A DNA stretch of 64,000 nt from the NCBI GenBank assembly GCA_963702835.1, contig OY969762.1, positions 1,736,001 through 1,800,000 of the forward strand, in the 5' to 3' direction. Position numbers and translations under genes: made by a program. Under the pieces are notes generated by a model. The model was given only the letters and a program-made list of their open reading frames with translations, was not told where the DNA came from and ran no database searches. The stretch's first letter is position 1. The number at the start of each line of letters is the position of its first letter. Below, one piece after another: positions 53,301 through 60,896 of this stretch. The stretch comes from JAFGAV01 sp041479055. GTDB taxonomy: Bacteria > Acidobacteriota > Aminicenantia > Aminicenantales > JAFGAV01.

Positions 53301-53772
53301 AGAGGACCTGCCTGATGATGGATTCGGCGGAGGTGGCGTTGACGTCGTTTTCCTCCATGGACGAGCCGGACGGATACCAGCGGCCGGCGGCCACATATTT
53401 TTTGACCTTCTCGTAGTCAGCCGGATAGTATTCCTTCATCAGGCGATAGCGATTGGCCCCGCTGAAATTAAAAACGTAGTGAGGGTACTTCTCAAACAGG
53501 TCGAAGTTGAGCCGCATCGTTTGGACCAGGTACTCCCGAATGGTGGTGACGTAATCCCACCGCCACTGAGTATCCAGGTGAGCGTAGCCGACGACGTAGA
53601 GCGTTGGCTCCCGAGTGAGATCGGGCTTTGTTGGTGATGGGGCTGGAGTTCGCTGGACTCGTTCTTGGCCGTCAGCGGCCGCAGCGGTGGCGGACTTCAG
53701 CGGCCAAGCCAGAAGACAGGCCAATAAACAAGCCGACAGCCAGGGGGATTGACGGCGAAATCTTGGGGACAT
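50353..53772 (-). CDS. Secreted GH38 alpha-mannosidase
   Basis: A 1139-residue exported glycosidase. After the signal (WLSACLLACLLAWPLKSATA) comes the GH38 metal site VGYAHLDTQWRWDY (H65, D67). The nucleophile region FMLPDCFGFPASLPSILAHC is near residue 185, and GQFHDILPGTSIPKAYEYSW is the later zinc-His motif. The middle and C-terminal domains are beta-rich as in GH38. The last ~200 residues contain an extra sandwich (FRIGRDSVELTIQDWSGYIG). It would hydrolyse alpha-mannosides outside the cytoplasm. ATG 53772 has AGGGAGG five nt upstream. It heads a 5-gene operon with DUF6599, DUF362, LVIVD and GT4 genes. Confidence 0.93.
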   Translation of the reverse strand: MSPRFRRQSPWLSACLLACLLAWPLKSATAAAADGQERVQRTPAPSPTKPDLTREPTLYVVGYAHLDTQWRWDYVTTIREYLVQTMRLNFDLFEKYPHYVFNFSGANRYRLMKEYYPADYEKVKKYVAAGRWYPSGSSMEENDVNATSAESIIRQVLYGTHYFRREFGQTSAEFMLPDCFGFPASLPSILAHCGIKGFSTQKLVWGSLALVGGPHSPEKTPAGTPFNVGLWEGPDGRSVIAALNPGSYDGSITYDLSKAPPAAEGEARRGELTDWPARVQLNGQVSGLFTDYMYYGTGDIGGAPDEASVKLLDAIVTKKQKGDGPLKIVSAASDRMFLDIEPGQTARLPRYKGDLELTNHSAGSITSQAYMKRWNRLNEVLADGAEKASLAAEWLAGRTYPRRRLNDAWTLVMGGQFHDILPGTSIPKAYEYSWNDEALAMNQFAGVLESAADSVASALDTRGQGIALVVYNPLNIEREDIVEAEVSFPGGGPKAVRVFGPDGREVPAQLASGKVIFPAKMPSVGFAVYDVEPVEPAASSGAGSPLKVTESTLENDTYRLTLDRNGDLAGIFDKALSKELLYAPARLEIKTDNPAHWPAWNMDWEDQSRSPRAFVQGPARFRIVESGPARVALEVTRETEGSRFVQTIRLAAGEAGRRIEFRNVIDWRGKEAHLKAVFPLTASNPKATYNWDIGTIERSTDEPRKFEVPSHQWFDLTDESGVYGVTILSDCKYGSDKPDDNTLRLTLVRTPGTRGGYSDQGTQDWGRHDFVYGLAGHAGDFRQGQTDWQGFRLNQPLLAFQSPSHAGALGKSFSFMNISHSRIRALALKKAEESDEIIVRLVEMDGRPARGVRLRFAVPVLSAREVNGVEMPVGEATVMGGELAADFGPFQVRTFALKLGPAPAQAAAAAVVPVALPYDQIVASRDKTRAKGGFDSSGRCLPAEMLPAEMAYAGIRFRLAPSGRPNAVIARGQTISLPAGPFNRIYILAASAEGDQKARFRIGRDSVELTIQDWSGYIGQWDNRLWNTREEPVPTRPGEPAQPPGGAPRMRTVMDYAGLRPGYVKPAAVAWFASHRHAAAGDNEPYAYSYLFAYTVDVPAGATTLTLPDNDKIRVLAVTAANEVPSLRPAQSLVDAPER

Positions 53773-53857
53773 GGGCACCTCCCTTCACCGGTTTTGGGGA
53801 GCAAGATTTGTAAATCCGGCTCATGTTATCTCCGCCGAAACGTCGCTGTCAATGCGA

Positions 53858-54202
53858 TCAGCAGGCTTTAACCGCGGCTTCGGCCGCATCCTGCAGCCAA
53901 GACAGGAATTGGGCTTGGGGCAGGAAGCCGGTCAGCCTGTTCACCTCCCGGCCTTTATAAAAGAGGATTAGCGAGGGAATGGCCATGATCCCGTATTTCT
54001 GGGCCAGGGCGAAGTTTTCGTCGGTGTTGAGCTTGACCACCTTGACCCGGCCGTCCATCTGCTCGGCGGCCGCCTCCAGGACGGGGGTCAACATCCGGCA
54101 GGGGCCGCACCAGGGCGCCCAGAAATCCACCAGCACCGGCCCGTCGGCTTGGAGCACTTGCGTCTCGAATTCCTTCTCGTTGATCTCGGTCAGACAGCTC
54201 AT
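53858..54202 (-). CDS. trxA: Thioredoxin
   Basis: A 114-residue thioredoxin with active site DFWAPWCGPCRMLTPVLE and the cis-proline loop YGIMAIPSLILFYKG. Length and order are those of a standard cytoplasmic thioredoxin. Its ATG overlaps the ArsR regulator stop by four bases, so the two proteins are made together. The pairing suggests that expression responds to whatever the ArsR protein senses, for example a metal, metalloid or thiol stress. Confidence 0.96.
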   Translation of the reverse strand: MSCLTEINEKEFETQVLQADGPVLVDFWAPWCGPCRMLTPVLEAAAEQMDGRVKVVKLNTDENFALAQKYGIMAIPSLILFYKGREVNRLTGFLPQAQFLSWLQDAAEAAVKAC

Positions 54203-54486
54203 TTCTTTCGCTCCTCAAAGATCAATTTTTTTAATAGGCTTTTAGCCAGCGGGTCCACAATCCGGTAACAGATTCGTGTTTTATCCCGGCGGCCGGCCAC
54301 GATTCCGGCCTTCTTCAGGACATTCAGGCTCTGGGACACATGAGGCTGGGACAGGTTCAGGCAACGCTGCATCTCTCCAACGCAGCATTCCCCTTCCATC
54401 AATTCGGCCAGCAGGCGCAGCCTCCCGGGATGGGACATGGCCTTCAGCTTGCCGGCCAATCGCTTGAAGTCTACAGCCCTGTTCAT
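54199..54486 (-). CDS. ArsR/SmtB-family transcriptional repressor
   Basis: A 95-residue winged-helix regulator: KAMSHPGRLRLLAELMEGECCVGEMQRCLNLSQ (the ArsR helix with a Cys pair in GECCVGEM, near the classical ELCVCDL metal site), HVSQSLNVLKKAGIVAGRRD (recognition helix and wing) and ICYRI. The Cys-Cys suggests a thiolate-based sensor, though it is not the exact ArsR pattern. Start 54486 has AAAGG eight nt upstream; a GTG at 54495 is possible. It overlaps the thioredoxin gene and probably represses its own promoter, over which a palindrome lies. Confidence 0.9.
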   Translation of the reverse strand: MNRAVDFKRLAGKLKAMSHPGRLRLLAELMEGECCVGEMQRCLNLSQPHVSQSLNVLKKAGIVAGRRDKTRICYRIVDPLAKSLLKKLIFEERKK

Positions 54487-54498
54487 GGCGGCCACCTT

Positions 54499-54542
54499 TA
54501 TATATTCAATATTTATTATATAACTATTTTATTATTTGTCAA
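54499..54542 (-). promoter_or_regulatory. Promoter and operator of the arsR-trx operon
   Basis: Minus strand TTGACA (54537-54542), 16-nt spacer, TATAAT (54515-54520), both perfect. A 24-bp palindrome at 54499-54522 (20 of 24 positions symmetric, half-sites TATATA) covers the -10 box. This is the usual arrangement for ArsR self-repression. Confidence 0.75.
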
Positions 54543-54560
54543 GATTAAAATGGCCCTATG

Positions 54561-54813
54561 GCGAAAAGTGTGGTAAGGAATAGCGGAGGGCCTGGGGAAG
54601 GGCCCGGCGCCTGGCCGCGGTTCTTAACGCCGCGGATTCTCCGGGTTTCTCGGCGGTTGCGCAACTCGCTTCCTGCGGAAGCTCAAACATGCTCACCTGC
54701 CGACGAGGATATGTCAGGAGCCATCGAAACCCGTCGCATCCGGGCTAAACCGCTCATGGCGCCTCGCACCTTCCCCAGGCCCTCCGCCTCAATATATAAG
54801 CCACACTATTCGC
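54561..54813 (-). repeat. Nested inverted-repeat element, copy 1
   Basis: A 253-bp non-coding element. Outer arms GCGAA-A-AGTGTGG (54561-54573) and its complement (54801-54813) pair with one mismatch. After short unpaired parts comes a 19-bp perfect stem, GCGGAGGGCCTGGGGAAGG (54583-54601) with 54769-54787, and GGCGCC again at 54606 and 54758. Inside are further stems (CGGGTTTC 54642-54649 with GAAACCCG 54726-54733; GCTTCC-TGC-GGAAGC 54668-54682). On the minus strand it contains blocks shared with copy 2: GGTTTAGCC (54743-54751), ATGTTTGAGCTTC (54678-54690), a 23-nt block (54647-54669) and CGGCGTTAAGAACC (54619-54632). Structured RNA or mobile element; nature unknown. Confidence 0.8.
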
Positions 54814-55099
54814 AGATTCGATTGAAAAGCCCGTAAACTACGGTATGGGAGCTGAAAGGAAGAAACAGGGCAAAGTCTTGAAATTAGAAGCAAATAAAAT
54901 GGGGTGAGCAAGGGACCAAATATCGAATTTCTTCTTTTGCCTTCTATATCCGCCATATCAGCATAGCTCCACAGATAATCGAATTGAGCCAAGTCCTCAG
55001 AATTAGATAGGAAGCTTCCAATATATTAATCACAGCTGATGATTGACTCTTTCCGCAGTTGCTGTTATCTATTAATCAAAGCTTAAAAGGGATTGGGAG
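54814..55099. other. Non-coding stretch before the kinase gene
   Basis: AT-rich, no gene recognised. A possible kinase promoter lies at its end: TTGACT (55043-55048), 17-nt spacer, TATCTA (55066-55071). The ribosome site GGGATTGGGAG precedes the ATG at 55100. Confidence 0.4.
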
Positions 55100-58000
55100 A
55101 TGAAGTGCCCCAAGTGCCACTTTGATAATCCTGGCGATACCTATTATTGCGGGAAGTGCGCGGCACCACTTCCTTCGGCCGAGGATATTCCTGATCCCAA
55201 AACCGAAACTGCAAACATGCCCATCAAAGAACTCACCACCGGCACGACATTCGCCGGCCGCTATCAGATCATCGAGGAGCTGGGCCACGGTGGCATGGGC
55301 CGGGTTTATAAGGTCTTCGATACAGACATCAAGGAGAAGATCGCCCTCAAGCTCCTGCGGCCCGAGATCGCGCTCGACAAAGAGACAGTCGAGCGTTTCT
55401 CGAACGAGCTCAAGCTCGCCCGGAAGATCAGCCACCGCAACGTCTGCCGGATGTTCGACCTCGGCAAGGCCGAAGGCACGACCTTCATTACCATGGAGTT
55501 CGTGCCGGGCGAGGACCTAAAAAAGTTTATCCGGAAGACGGGTCAGCTGGGAGCGGGTCGGACTGTATCGATCGCCAAGCAAGTTTGCGAAGGCCTGGCA
55601 GAGGCCCATCACCTCGGTGTCGTCCACCGCGACCTGAAGCCCCAGAACATCATGGTGGACGAGGACGGGAACGCCCGGATCATGGATTTCGGCATCGCCC
55701 GTTCCATCAAAGCTAAAGGAATCACCGGCGCCGGAGTGATGATCGGCACTCCCGAATACATGAGCCCGGAGCAGGTCGAGGGGAAGGAGGTTGACGAGCG
55801 AACGGATATCTACTCGCTGGGGGTCATCCTCTTCGAGATGGTGACGGGCCATGTGCCGTTCGAGGGCGACACGCCGTTCACCATCGGCGTGAAGCACAAG
55901 AGCGAGCGGCCGCGCAACCCGCGCGAGCTTAATTCCCAGCTTCCCGAGGACCTGAGCCGGGTCATCCTCCGCTGCCTGGAGAAGGACAAAGCCAAGCGCT
56001 ATCAGACGGCGGCGGAATTGCGGGCCGACCTAGAAAAGGTCGAGCAGGGGCTGCCGACAACCGAGCGCGTCATCGCTCCCAAGAAGTCTTTCACTTCTCG
56101 GGAAATCACCGTTAAGTTCAACTTGAGAAAACTCGCCGTCCCTTTATCAGCCATCATCGTGCTGGCCGCCGCGGCCGTCATTCTTGTGAAATTCATCCCT
56201 CACCAAAAGGCGCCTGCCGCGCCCAAGATCGAGAACTCCATCGCCGTCATCAGCTTTGAGAATCAGACAGGAGATAAAGCCTTCGATTATCTGCAAAAGG
56301 CCATTCCTGACCTTCTGATCACCAGCCTGGAGCGGAAAAGCGGGCTCTATGTAGCCACCTGGGAACGGATGCTTGACCTTCTTGAGCAGATGGGAAAAAA
56401 GAACGTTGAAGTCATCGACGGGCAGCTCGGTTTCGAGTTGTGCCGGCGGGAGGGCATTAAAACCATCGTTTTGGGGAGCTACATCAAGGCCGGAGAGACC
56501 TTTGCCACAGATGTGAAAGTGTTGGATGTGGACACCAAAAAACTCCTCAGGAGCTCCAGCTCAAAGGGAGAGGGAGTTTCGAGCATTATCAATAAACAGA
56601 TCGATGAACTGACCAGGGAAATCTCCGAGGGCCTAGGCCTGGCGCAAAAAGACATGGGATCCGCAGAGAGGCCCATGGCTGATGTCACAACGAGTTCGAT
56701 GGAAGCTTACAGATATTATGTGGAAGGAAGTGAGAATCTCAGAAAGTTCTATTTCGATGATGCGCGGATCGCTTTCGAAAAAGCCGTTAAGCTTGACCCG
56801 GATTTTGCCATGGCCTATTTCAACCTCGCTTATGCAAATCTTAATCTTGAAAATATTGAAGCGAGGGATACCGCCATTAAAAGAGCCAAAGCTTTGTCGC
56901 TCAAGACAACCGAAAAGGAGAGGCTCCGTATCGAGGCGTATTATGCAGACGTAGTAGAGCACGATCCAGAAAAAAACTACCGCATTCTCCGGCAGATGGC
57001 CGAAAAATATCCTAAGGAAAAAGAAATATTTAATGGTCTGGGGTTTTATTACCAGGATGGGGGAGCCTCTGACAAAGCCATCATAGAGTTTAATAAAGCC
57101 CTGGAGCTGGATCCCAACTATGGATACGTCCATAATCAACTAGGCTATGTCTATCTCGAGATGGGGGACCCTTCAAAGGCGGTTGAGTATTTAAAAAGAT
57201 ATGTGTCTTTAAGCCCGGGTGAGGCCAATCCGCTTGATTCTCTAGCTAATGCATATTTTGCAATGGGCCGGCTGGATGAGGCCATAGCGAATTACAAAGA
57301 AGCGTTAAAGATCAATTCTGGTCTTGATAGTTCCTATTTTAGTGTCGGGTACATTTATGCCTTGAAGGCGGAGTATGCCGAGGCGATGAGATGGATCGAT
57401 AAGTTCATCGCCATGGCTCCTTCTCCGGGGATTAAAAGGGCGGGGTATCTTTGGAAAGGGTTTGACCGCTTCTGGTTGGGGAGTTGGAAGGACTGCGATT
57501 TTTACTTTCGTGAAGCTGAAGAATCGTCGGAGCCGGGGTATGTTTGGGGGCGACCGTTCATAAACTGGGTGAAGGCGTTCATTTATTATGACCGGAGAGA
57601 GCTTGATCAAAGCCGGAGGTCTAATGAAGCCTGGCTTAACGATTTTATTAAAGTCTATCCTGATAGAAAATTACACTATCAGGGAGTCTATAAATTCCTA
57701 TCGGGGCTATTGGAACTAAAAGCCGGGCATATGGATTCGGCCAAGAATATCTTAGCGGAGATGAAATTGCTCTATGCAAAGATGCCGCCTTATCGGAAAG
57801 AATGGGTGTCGTTCTACATGAATTTCTTAAGTGCCGAGTTGGCGATAAAAGCCGGATCCCCCGAAAAGGCCATCGCCGTTTTAAAGGAACAAACACCCTT
57901 ACGCCCACCAAGCCTTAGTTTTCAAGATTCAACGATGTGGTATAACCTGCCCATCATGAAGGACGTCTTGCCCCGGGCGTATGAGCAGAAAGGCGATATC

Positions 58001-58237
58001 GACGGAGCCATTGCCGAATATGAGCGGCTGATCACCTTTGACCCCAAAAACCCCTCGCGCTATCTCGTTCATCCCAAATACAACTACAGGCTGGCCCAAC
58101 TGTACGAACAAAAAGGCCTGAAGGCGAAGGCAGTTGAGCAATATCGGCGCTTCCTCGACCTCTGGAAGGATGCCGATGCGGGATTGCCCGAGGTCGCGGA
58201 TGCGAGGAAGAGACTGGCTGAGCTGAAGGGGAACTGA
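55100..58237 (+). CDS. Ser/Thr protein kinase with N-terminal zinc ribbon and C-terminal TPRs
   Basis: A 1045-residue membrane kinase. Residues 3-20 are a CxxC...CxxC zinc ribbon (MKCPKCHFDNPGDTYYCGKC). The kinase domain (~48-310) is complete: ELGHGGMGRVYKV (P-loop), IALKLL (Lys), VVHRDLKPQNIMVDEDG (catalytic), IMDFGIARS (DFG), GTPEYMSPEQ. A membrane helix (~343-365) follows. Next is a periplasmic FlgO/adenylate-cyclase-associated-like region (SIAVISFENQTGDKAFDYLQ ... ITSLERKSGLYVATWERML), and then about 8 TPRs (e.g. DFAMAYFNLAYANLNLENIE, YGYVHNQLGYVYLEMGDPSK). This kinase-TPR layout is common in Acidobacteriota-like bacteria. Targets unknown. Confidence 0.92.
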   Translation: MKCPKCHFDNPGDTYYCGKCAAPLPSAEDIPDPKTETANMPIKELTTGTTFAGRYQIIEELGHGGMGRVYKVFDTDIKEKIALKLLRPEIALDKETVERFSNELKLARKISHRNVCRMFDLGKAEGTTFITMEFVPGEDLKKFIRKTGQLGAGRTVSIAKQVCEGLAEAHHLGVVHRDLKPQNIMVDEDGNARIMDFGIARSIKAKGITGAGVMIGTPEYMSPEQVEGKEVDERTDIYSLGVILFEMVTGHVPFEGDTPFTIGVKHKSERPRNPRELNSQLPEDLSRVILRCLEKDKAKRYQTAAELRADLEKVEQGLPTTERVIAPKKSFTSREITVKFNLRKLAVPLSAIIVLAAAAVILVKFIPHQKAPAAPKIENSIAVISFENQTGDKAFDYLQKAIPDLLITSLERKSGLYVATWERMLDLLEQMGKKNVEVIDGQLGFELCRREGIKTIVLGSYIKAGETFATDVKVLDVDTKKLLRSSSSKGEGVSSIINKQIDELTREISEGLGLAQKDMGSAERPMADVTTSSMEAYRYYVEGSENLRKFYFDDARIAFEKAVKLDPDFAMAYFNLAYANLNLENIEARDTAIKRAKALSLKTTEKERLRIEAYYADVVEHDPEKNYRILRQMAEKYPKEKEIFNGLGFYYQDGGASDKAIIEFNKALELDPNYGYVHNQLGYVYLEMGDPSKAVEYLKRYVSLSPGEANPLDSLANAYFAMGRLDEAIANYKEALKINSGLDSSYFSVGYIYALKAEYAEAMRWIDKFIAMAPSPGIKRAGYLWKGFDRFWLGSWKDCDFYFREAEESSEPGYVWGRPFINWVKAFIYYDRRELDQSRRSNEAWLNDFIKVYPDRKLHYQGVYKFLSGLLELKAGHMDSAKNILAEMKLLYAKMPPYRKEWVSFYMNFLSAELAIKAGSPEKAIAVLKEQTPLRPPSLSFQDSTMWYNLPIMKDVLPRAYEQKGDIDGAIAEYERLITFDPKNPSRYLVHPKYNYRLAQLYEQKGLKAKAVEQYRRFLDLWKDADAGLPEVADARKRLAELKGN

Positions 58238-58658
58238 TGGGATCCCGAGTTCTTCTTGCCATGATTTTCCGAAAAACCCCGTTAGAACTCCCCTAATATC
58301 TTGTTTTTAACTACTCGTCAAAACCGTCTAACGCATTCATATATAATCAATTATGTCGTCTATGACTTTCCCCGATAGCTTGACTCCGGATCCAAAGGTC
58401 GGAGGTTCGAATCCTCTCAGGCGCATGCATACTTAACTATTAGCGAAGTTGCGGACCACTGCATTTAATTCGTGTGGATAAATTGTGGACAGAACTGTCC
58501 ACAATGGCTCAGTTTGGCTTGCTCAGGCTAAAAACGACTATCAGGCTAACTGATGAAAATTAAAAGAAGACGAATTCCCGTGTCATAACTGTCAGAGAGC
58601 CGATTAGAATTCGGCTAAATTCGGCGCCAGTCGAGGCACTGCCGAAATAGCTCTGCTC
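58238..58658. other. Non-coding stretch containing a tRNA fragment
   Basis: No protein gene is recognised between the kinase and rlmN. A tRNA-Arg 3' part lies at 58379-58425. The rest is AT-richer than its surroundings, with a possible promoter-like TATATAATC near 58341 but no associated gene. Confidence 0.5.
58379..58425 (+). tRNA. Partial tRNA-Arg (CCG), 3' half only
   Basis: The sequence gives an anticodon loop CTCCGGA (anticodon CCG at 58386-58388), and a T-arm GGAGG-TTCGAAT-CCTCT at 58401-58417. The 3' acceptor strand CAGGCGC plus A ends at 58425, with no encoded CCA. The complementary acceptor 5' strand (GCGCCTG) and D-arm are not found upstream, and the anticodon stem is imperfect. 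It is a pseudo-tRNA or a tRNA 3' end left by recombination, possibly an attachment site. Confidence 0.6.
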
Positions 58659-59711
58659 TTATTTCCGTAATTGGATGTCCTTCACCAAACTGGTCACTAA
58701 ACTGAGTTGTCCGCAGGCGGCCTGAATGTCTACGCCCTTGGACCGCCGCAGGGTGGCCCGCACCCGCCGCTCCTCCAGCCGTCGGAGGAAGGCCACTGCC
58801 GCCGGCCGCGGGGTCGATTCGTAGCCTGAACCGCTCGTCGGGCTTAAGGGAATAAGATTGACTTTAGCTCGGGCGCGGCGGGCCAGGGCCGCCAGTCGGT
58901 CGGCCTCCTCGGGGGTATCGTTTACCCCTTTCATCAAGGCGTACTCCAAGGTGACCTGACGGCCCGTCGCGCGATTGTAGTCCTGCAGGGCCGGGATGAG
59001 CTTGGTCAAAGGATACTTCCTGTTGACCGGGACGAGCCGGTTGCGGAGGTCGTCGGAGGCGGCATGCAGGGACACCGAAAGCTCCACTTGCAGGCCGAGC
59101 TTCATGAGCTTTTCGATCCCCGGCACAAGGCCGCAGGTCGAGACCGTGATGCGGCGGGCGGCCAGGCCCACTCCCTGCGGCGCGTTCAGGAGGCCAATGG
59201 CCCGGCCGACGCTGTCGAAATTGTCCAGCGGCTCGCCCATGCCCATGAAAACGGCATGGCTCACCGGCCGGCCCGAGGCCCGGCGCACGTACAGGAGCTG
59301 GTTCACGATTTCGGCCACGGACAGGTTGCGGGAGAAACCGGAACTCCCCGAAGCGCAGAACGGGCAGGCGAACCGGCAGCCGACCTGGCTGGACAGACAG
59401 ACCGTGGCCCGGCCCGGGCCGGGAATGAGCACGGTCTCGATGAAGCGGCCGTCGCCGAGCCGCAAGAGGAATTTTTCCGCCCCGTCGCGGGAACGGAGAT
59501 GCTGGGCCAGCTCCGGCCAGCTGACCGTAAAACGGCCGGCCAGCTTTTCCCGGAGCGTCCGGCCGAGGTCGGTCATCTCCTCGAAGCGGGCCGCGTCTTT
59601 TTTATAAAGCCAGGCCGAAACCTGGCCGGCCCGATAGGCGGGCTCCCCCATCTCCCGCAGGACCGCCTTCAGGTCCTCGAAGGCCAGCTCCTTGATGTCC
59701 GTCCTGTCCAT
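58659..59711 (-). CDS. rlmN: 23S rRNA (adenine(2503)-C(2))-methyltransferase RlmN
   Basis: A radical-SAM enzyme that methylates A2503 in 23S rRNA (and A37 of some tRNAs). The 350-residue product starts MDRTDIKELAFEDLKAVLRE, with GEPAYRAGQVSAWLYKK in the N-domain. The iron-sulfur site is FACPFCASGSSGFSRNLSVA (CxxxCxxC), and GMGEPLDN, RITVSTCGLVPGI and SVSLHAASDDLRNRLVP follow. The C-terminal Cys (DIQAACGQL) is present. ATG 59711 gives the usual family length; earlier in-frame ATGs (59738) are possible. Confidence 0.95.
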   Translation of the reverse strand: MDRTDIKELAFEDLKAVLREMGEPAYRAGQVSAWLYKKDAARFEEMTDLGRTLREKLAGRFTVSWPELAQHLRSRDGAEKFLLRLGDGRFIETVLIPGPGRATVCLSSQVGCRFACPFCASGSSGFSRNLSVAEIVNQLLYVRRASGRPVSHAVFMGMGEPLDNFDSVGRAIGLLNAPQGVGLAARRITVSTCGLVPGIEKLMKLGLQVELSVSLHAASDDLRNRLVPVNRKYPLTKLIPALQDYNRATGRQVTLEYALMKGVNDTPEEADRLAALARRARAKVNLIPLSPTSGSGYESTPRPAAVAFLRRLEERRVRATLRRSKGVDIQAACGQLSLVTSLVKDIQLRK

Positions 59712-59824
59712 TTCCGTTACAGCCGTCGGAACTCCCATTAAACACATTCCAGGCCGGGCTGTCAAAATCGGCGGCGCCCACCGCATTAAGCAGAAATTGC
59801 GTCGTTTTAGCTCGTGGCATGTTC

Positions 59825-59833
59825 TGGTATAGT
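59825..59833 (+). promoter_or_regulatory. Extended -10 promoter for the EamA gene
   Basis: TGGTATAGT, one mismatch from TATAAT with the TGn extension, about 28 nt before the ATG at 59861. No clear -35. Confidence 0.45.
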
Positions 59834-59860
59834 AGGGCCTCTTAAAATACGGACGCGACG

Positions 59861-60748
59861 ATGACTTATCTCGGAGAAATCCTGGCGCTTCTTTCCGGCC
59901 TGACCTGGGCGGGCGCCTCCATTTTCTTCCGGCTCAGCGGCCAGACTGTTCCTCCCCTGGGGCTGAACCTGTTCAAAAACGCCCTGGCCCTTATCTTGCT
60001 GACTCTGACCATGCTCCTGGCGGGCGAGGCTTTTTTCCCGGCCGGCCTGGCGGCGGCCGATTATGCCCTGGTCCTGGCCAGCGGAGCCATAGGCATCGCC
60101 GTCTCCGACACCCTTTATTTCGTCAGCATCAACGCTCTGGGCGCAAGCCTTTCGGCCGTAGTGGCCACGCTTTACAGCCCGTTCATCATTTGTTTTTCGC
60201 TGATCTTTCTGGGAGAACGGCTGAGCCTTAAGCAAACGGCCGGCGTGCTTCTCATCCTGGCCGCGGTGCTGATCATCAGCTATAGGAAAGCGGACCGGTC
60301 GCTGTCAAAAAAGACGCTCTCGGCCGGGATAACGGCGGGCGTGCTGGCCCAGCTGGCCACAGCCGCGGGGATCATCATCCTCAAGCCCAGGCTGGGCCAC
60401 TACCCCCTGCTGTGGGTGACGAACATCAGAGTGGGGAGCGGGCTCCTGTTCCTGGCCGCGCCCATCCTGGCCCATCCCGGCCGAAAGCTCCTGCTTGGGC
60501 CTCTCGTCCGGAGGGCGAACTGGAAGTTCCTCGTCCCGGCCACAGTGCTGGGGACTTATCTGAGCATGATTTCCTGGATGGGCGGAATGAAGTACGCCCA
60601 GGCTTCGGTGGCCGCCGCGCTCAACCAGTTGAGCACGGTCTTCATCTTCATCCTGGCCATCATATTCCTCAGGGAAAAGGCCACCCCGGCCAAGGTGGCC
60701 GCCGTGGCCATGGCCGCCGCGGGAGCCATCCTGGCCTCCGCGCCCTGA
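59861..60748 (+). CDS. EamA/DMT-family transporter
   Basis: A 295-residue protein with ten predicted helices in two EamA repeats. LLSGLTWAGASIFFRLSG and ALGASLSAVVATLYSPFIIC are in the first repeat. AGVLAQLATAAGIIILKP and AQASVAAALNQLSTVFIFIL are in the second, ending FLREKATPAKVAAVAMAAAG. Typical drug/metabolite transporter length. Substrate cannot be predicted. Single gene with an extended -10 just upstream. Confidence 0.9.
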   Translation: MTYLGEILALLSGLTWAGASIFFRLSGQTVPPLGLNLFKNALALILLTLTMLLAGEAFFPAGLAAADYALVLASGAIGIAVSDTLYFVSINALGASLSAVVATLYSPFIICFSLIFLGERLSLKQTAGVLLILAAVLIISYRKADRSLSKKTLSAGITAGVLAQLATAAGIIILKPRLGHYPLLWVTNIRVGSGLLFLAAPILAHPGRKLLLGPLVRRANWKFLVPATVLGTYLSMISWMGGMKYAQASVAAALNQLSTVFIFILAIIFLREKATPAKVAAVAMAAAGAILASAP

Positions 60749-60780
60749 AACATACGCGATCCTTGACCGTTGAGGCACAG

Positions 60781-60855
60781 CCGAGCGCTCATCTCGGATA
60801 TCCTGAGCACAAATTTACAAATTTCTGCTGACAGGCTTGCTTCGCTCCGGCAAGC
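60781..60855. terminator. Hairpins between convergent genes
   Basis: Stem CCGAG...CTCGG (60781-60797) and stem GCTTGC (60835-60840) with GCAAGC (60850-60855). They lie between the convergent EamA and corrinoid-protein genes. Neither has a T-run, so termination is only a suggestion. Confidence 0.35.
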
Positions 60856-60896
60856 GGACAGGAATCGGGGGCGAAACAGGGAGGCTTGATTCGGGT

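Noticed and set aside
54558..54836. Open frame across the inverted-repeat element
   Set aside because: It has no domain features, it spans paired arms, and the same region in the other copy is not open in the equivalent frame.
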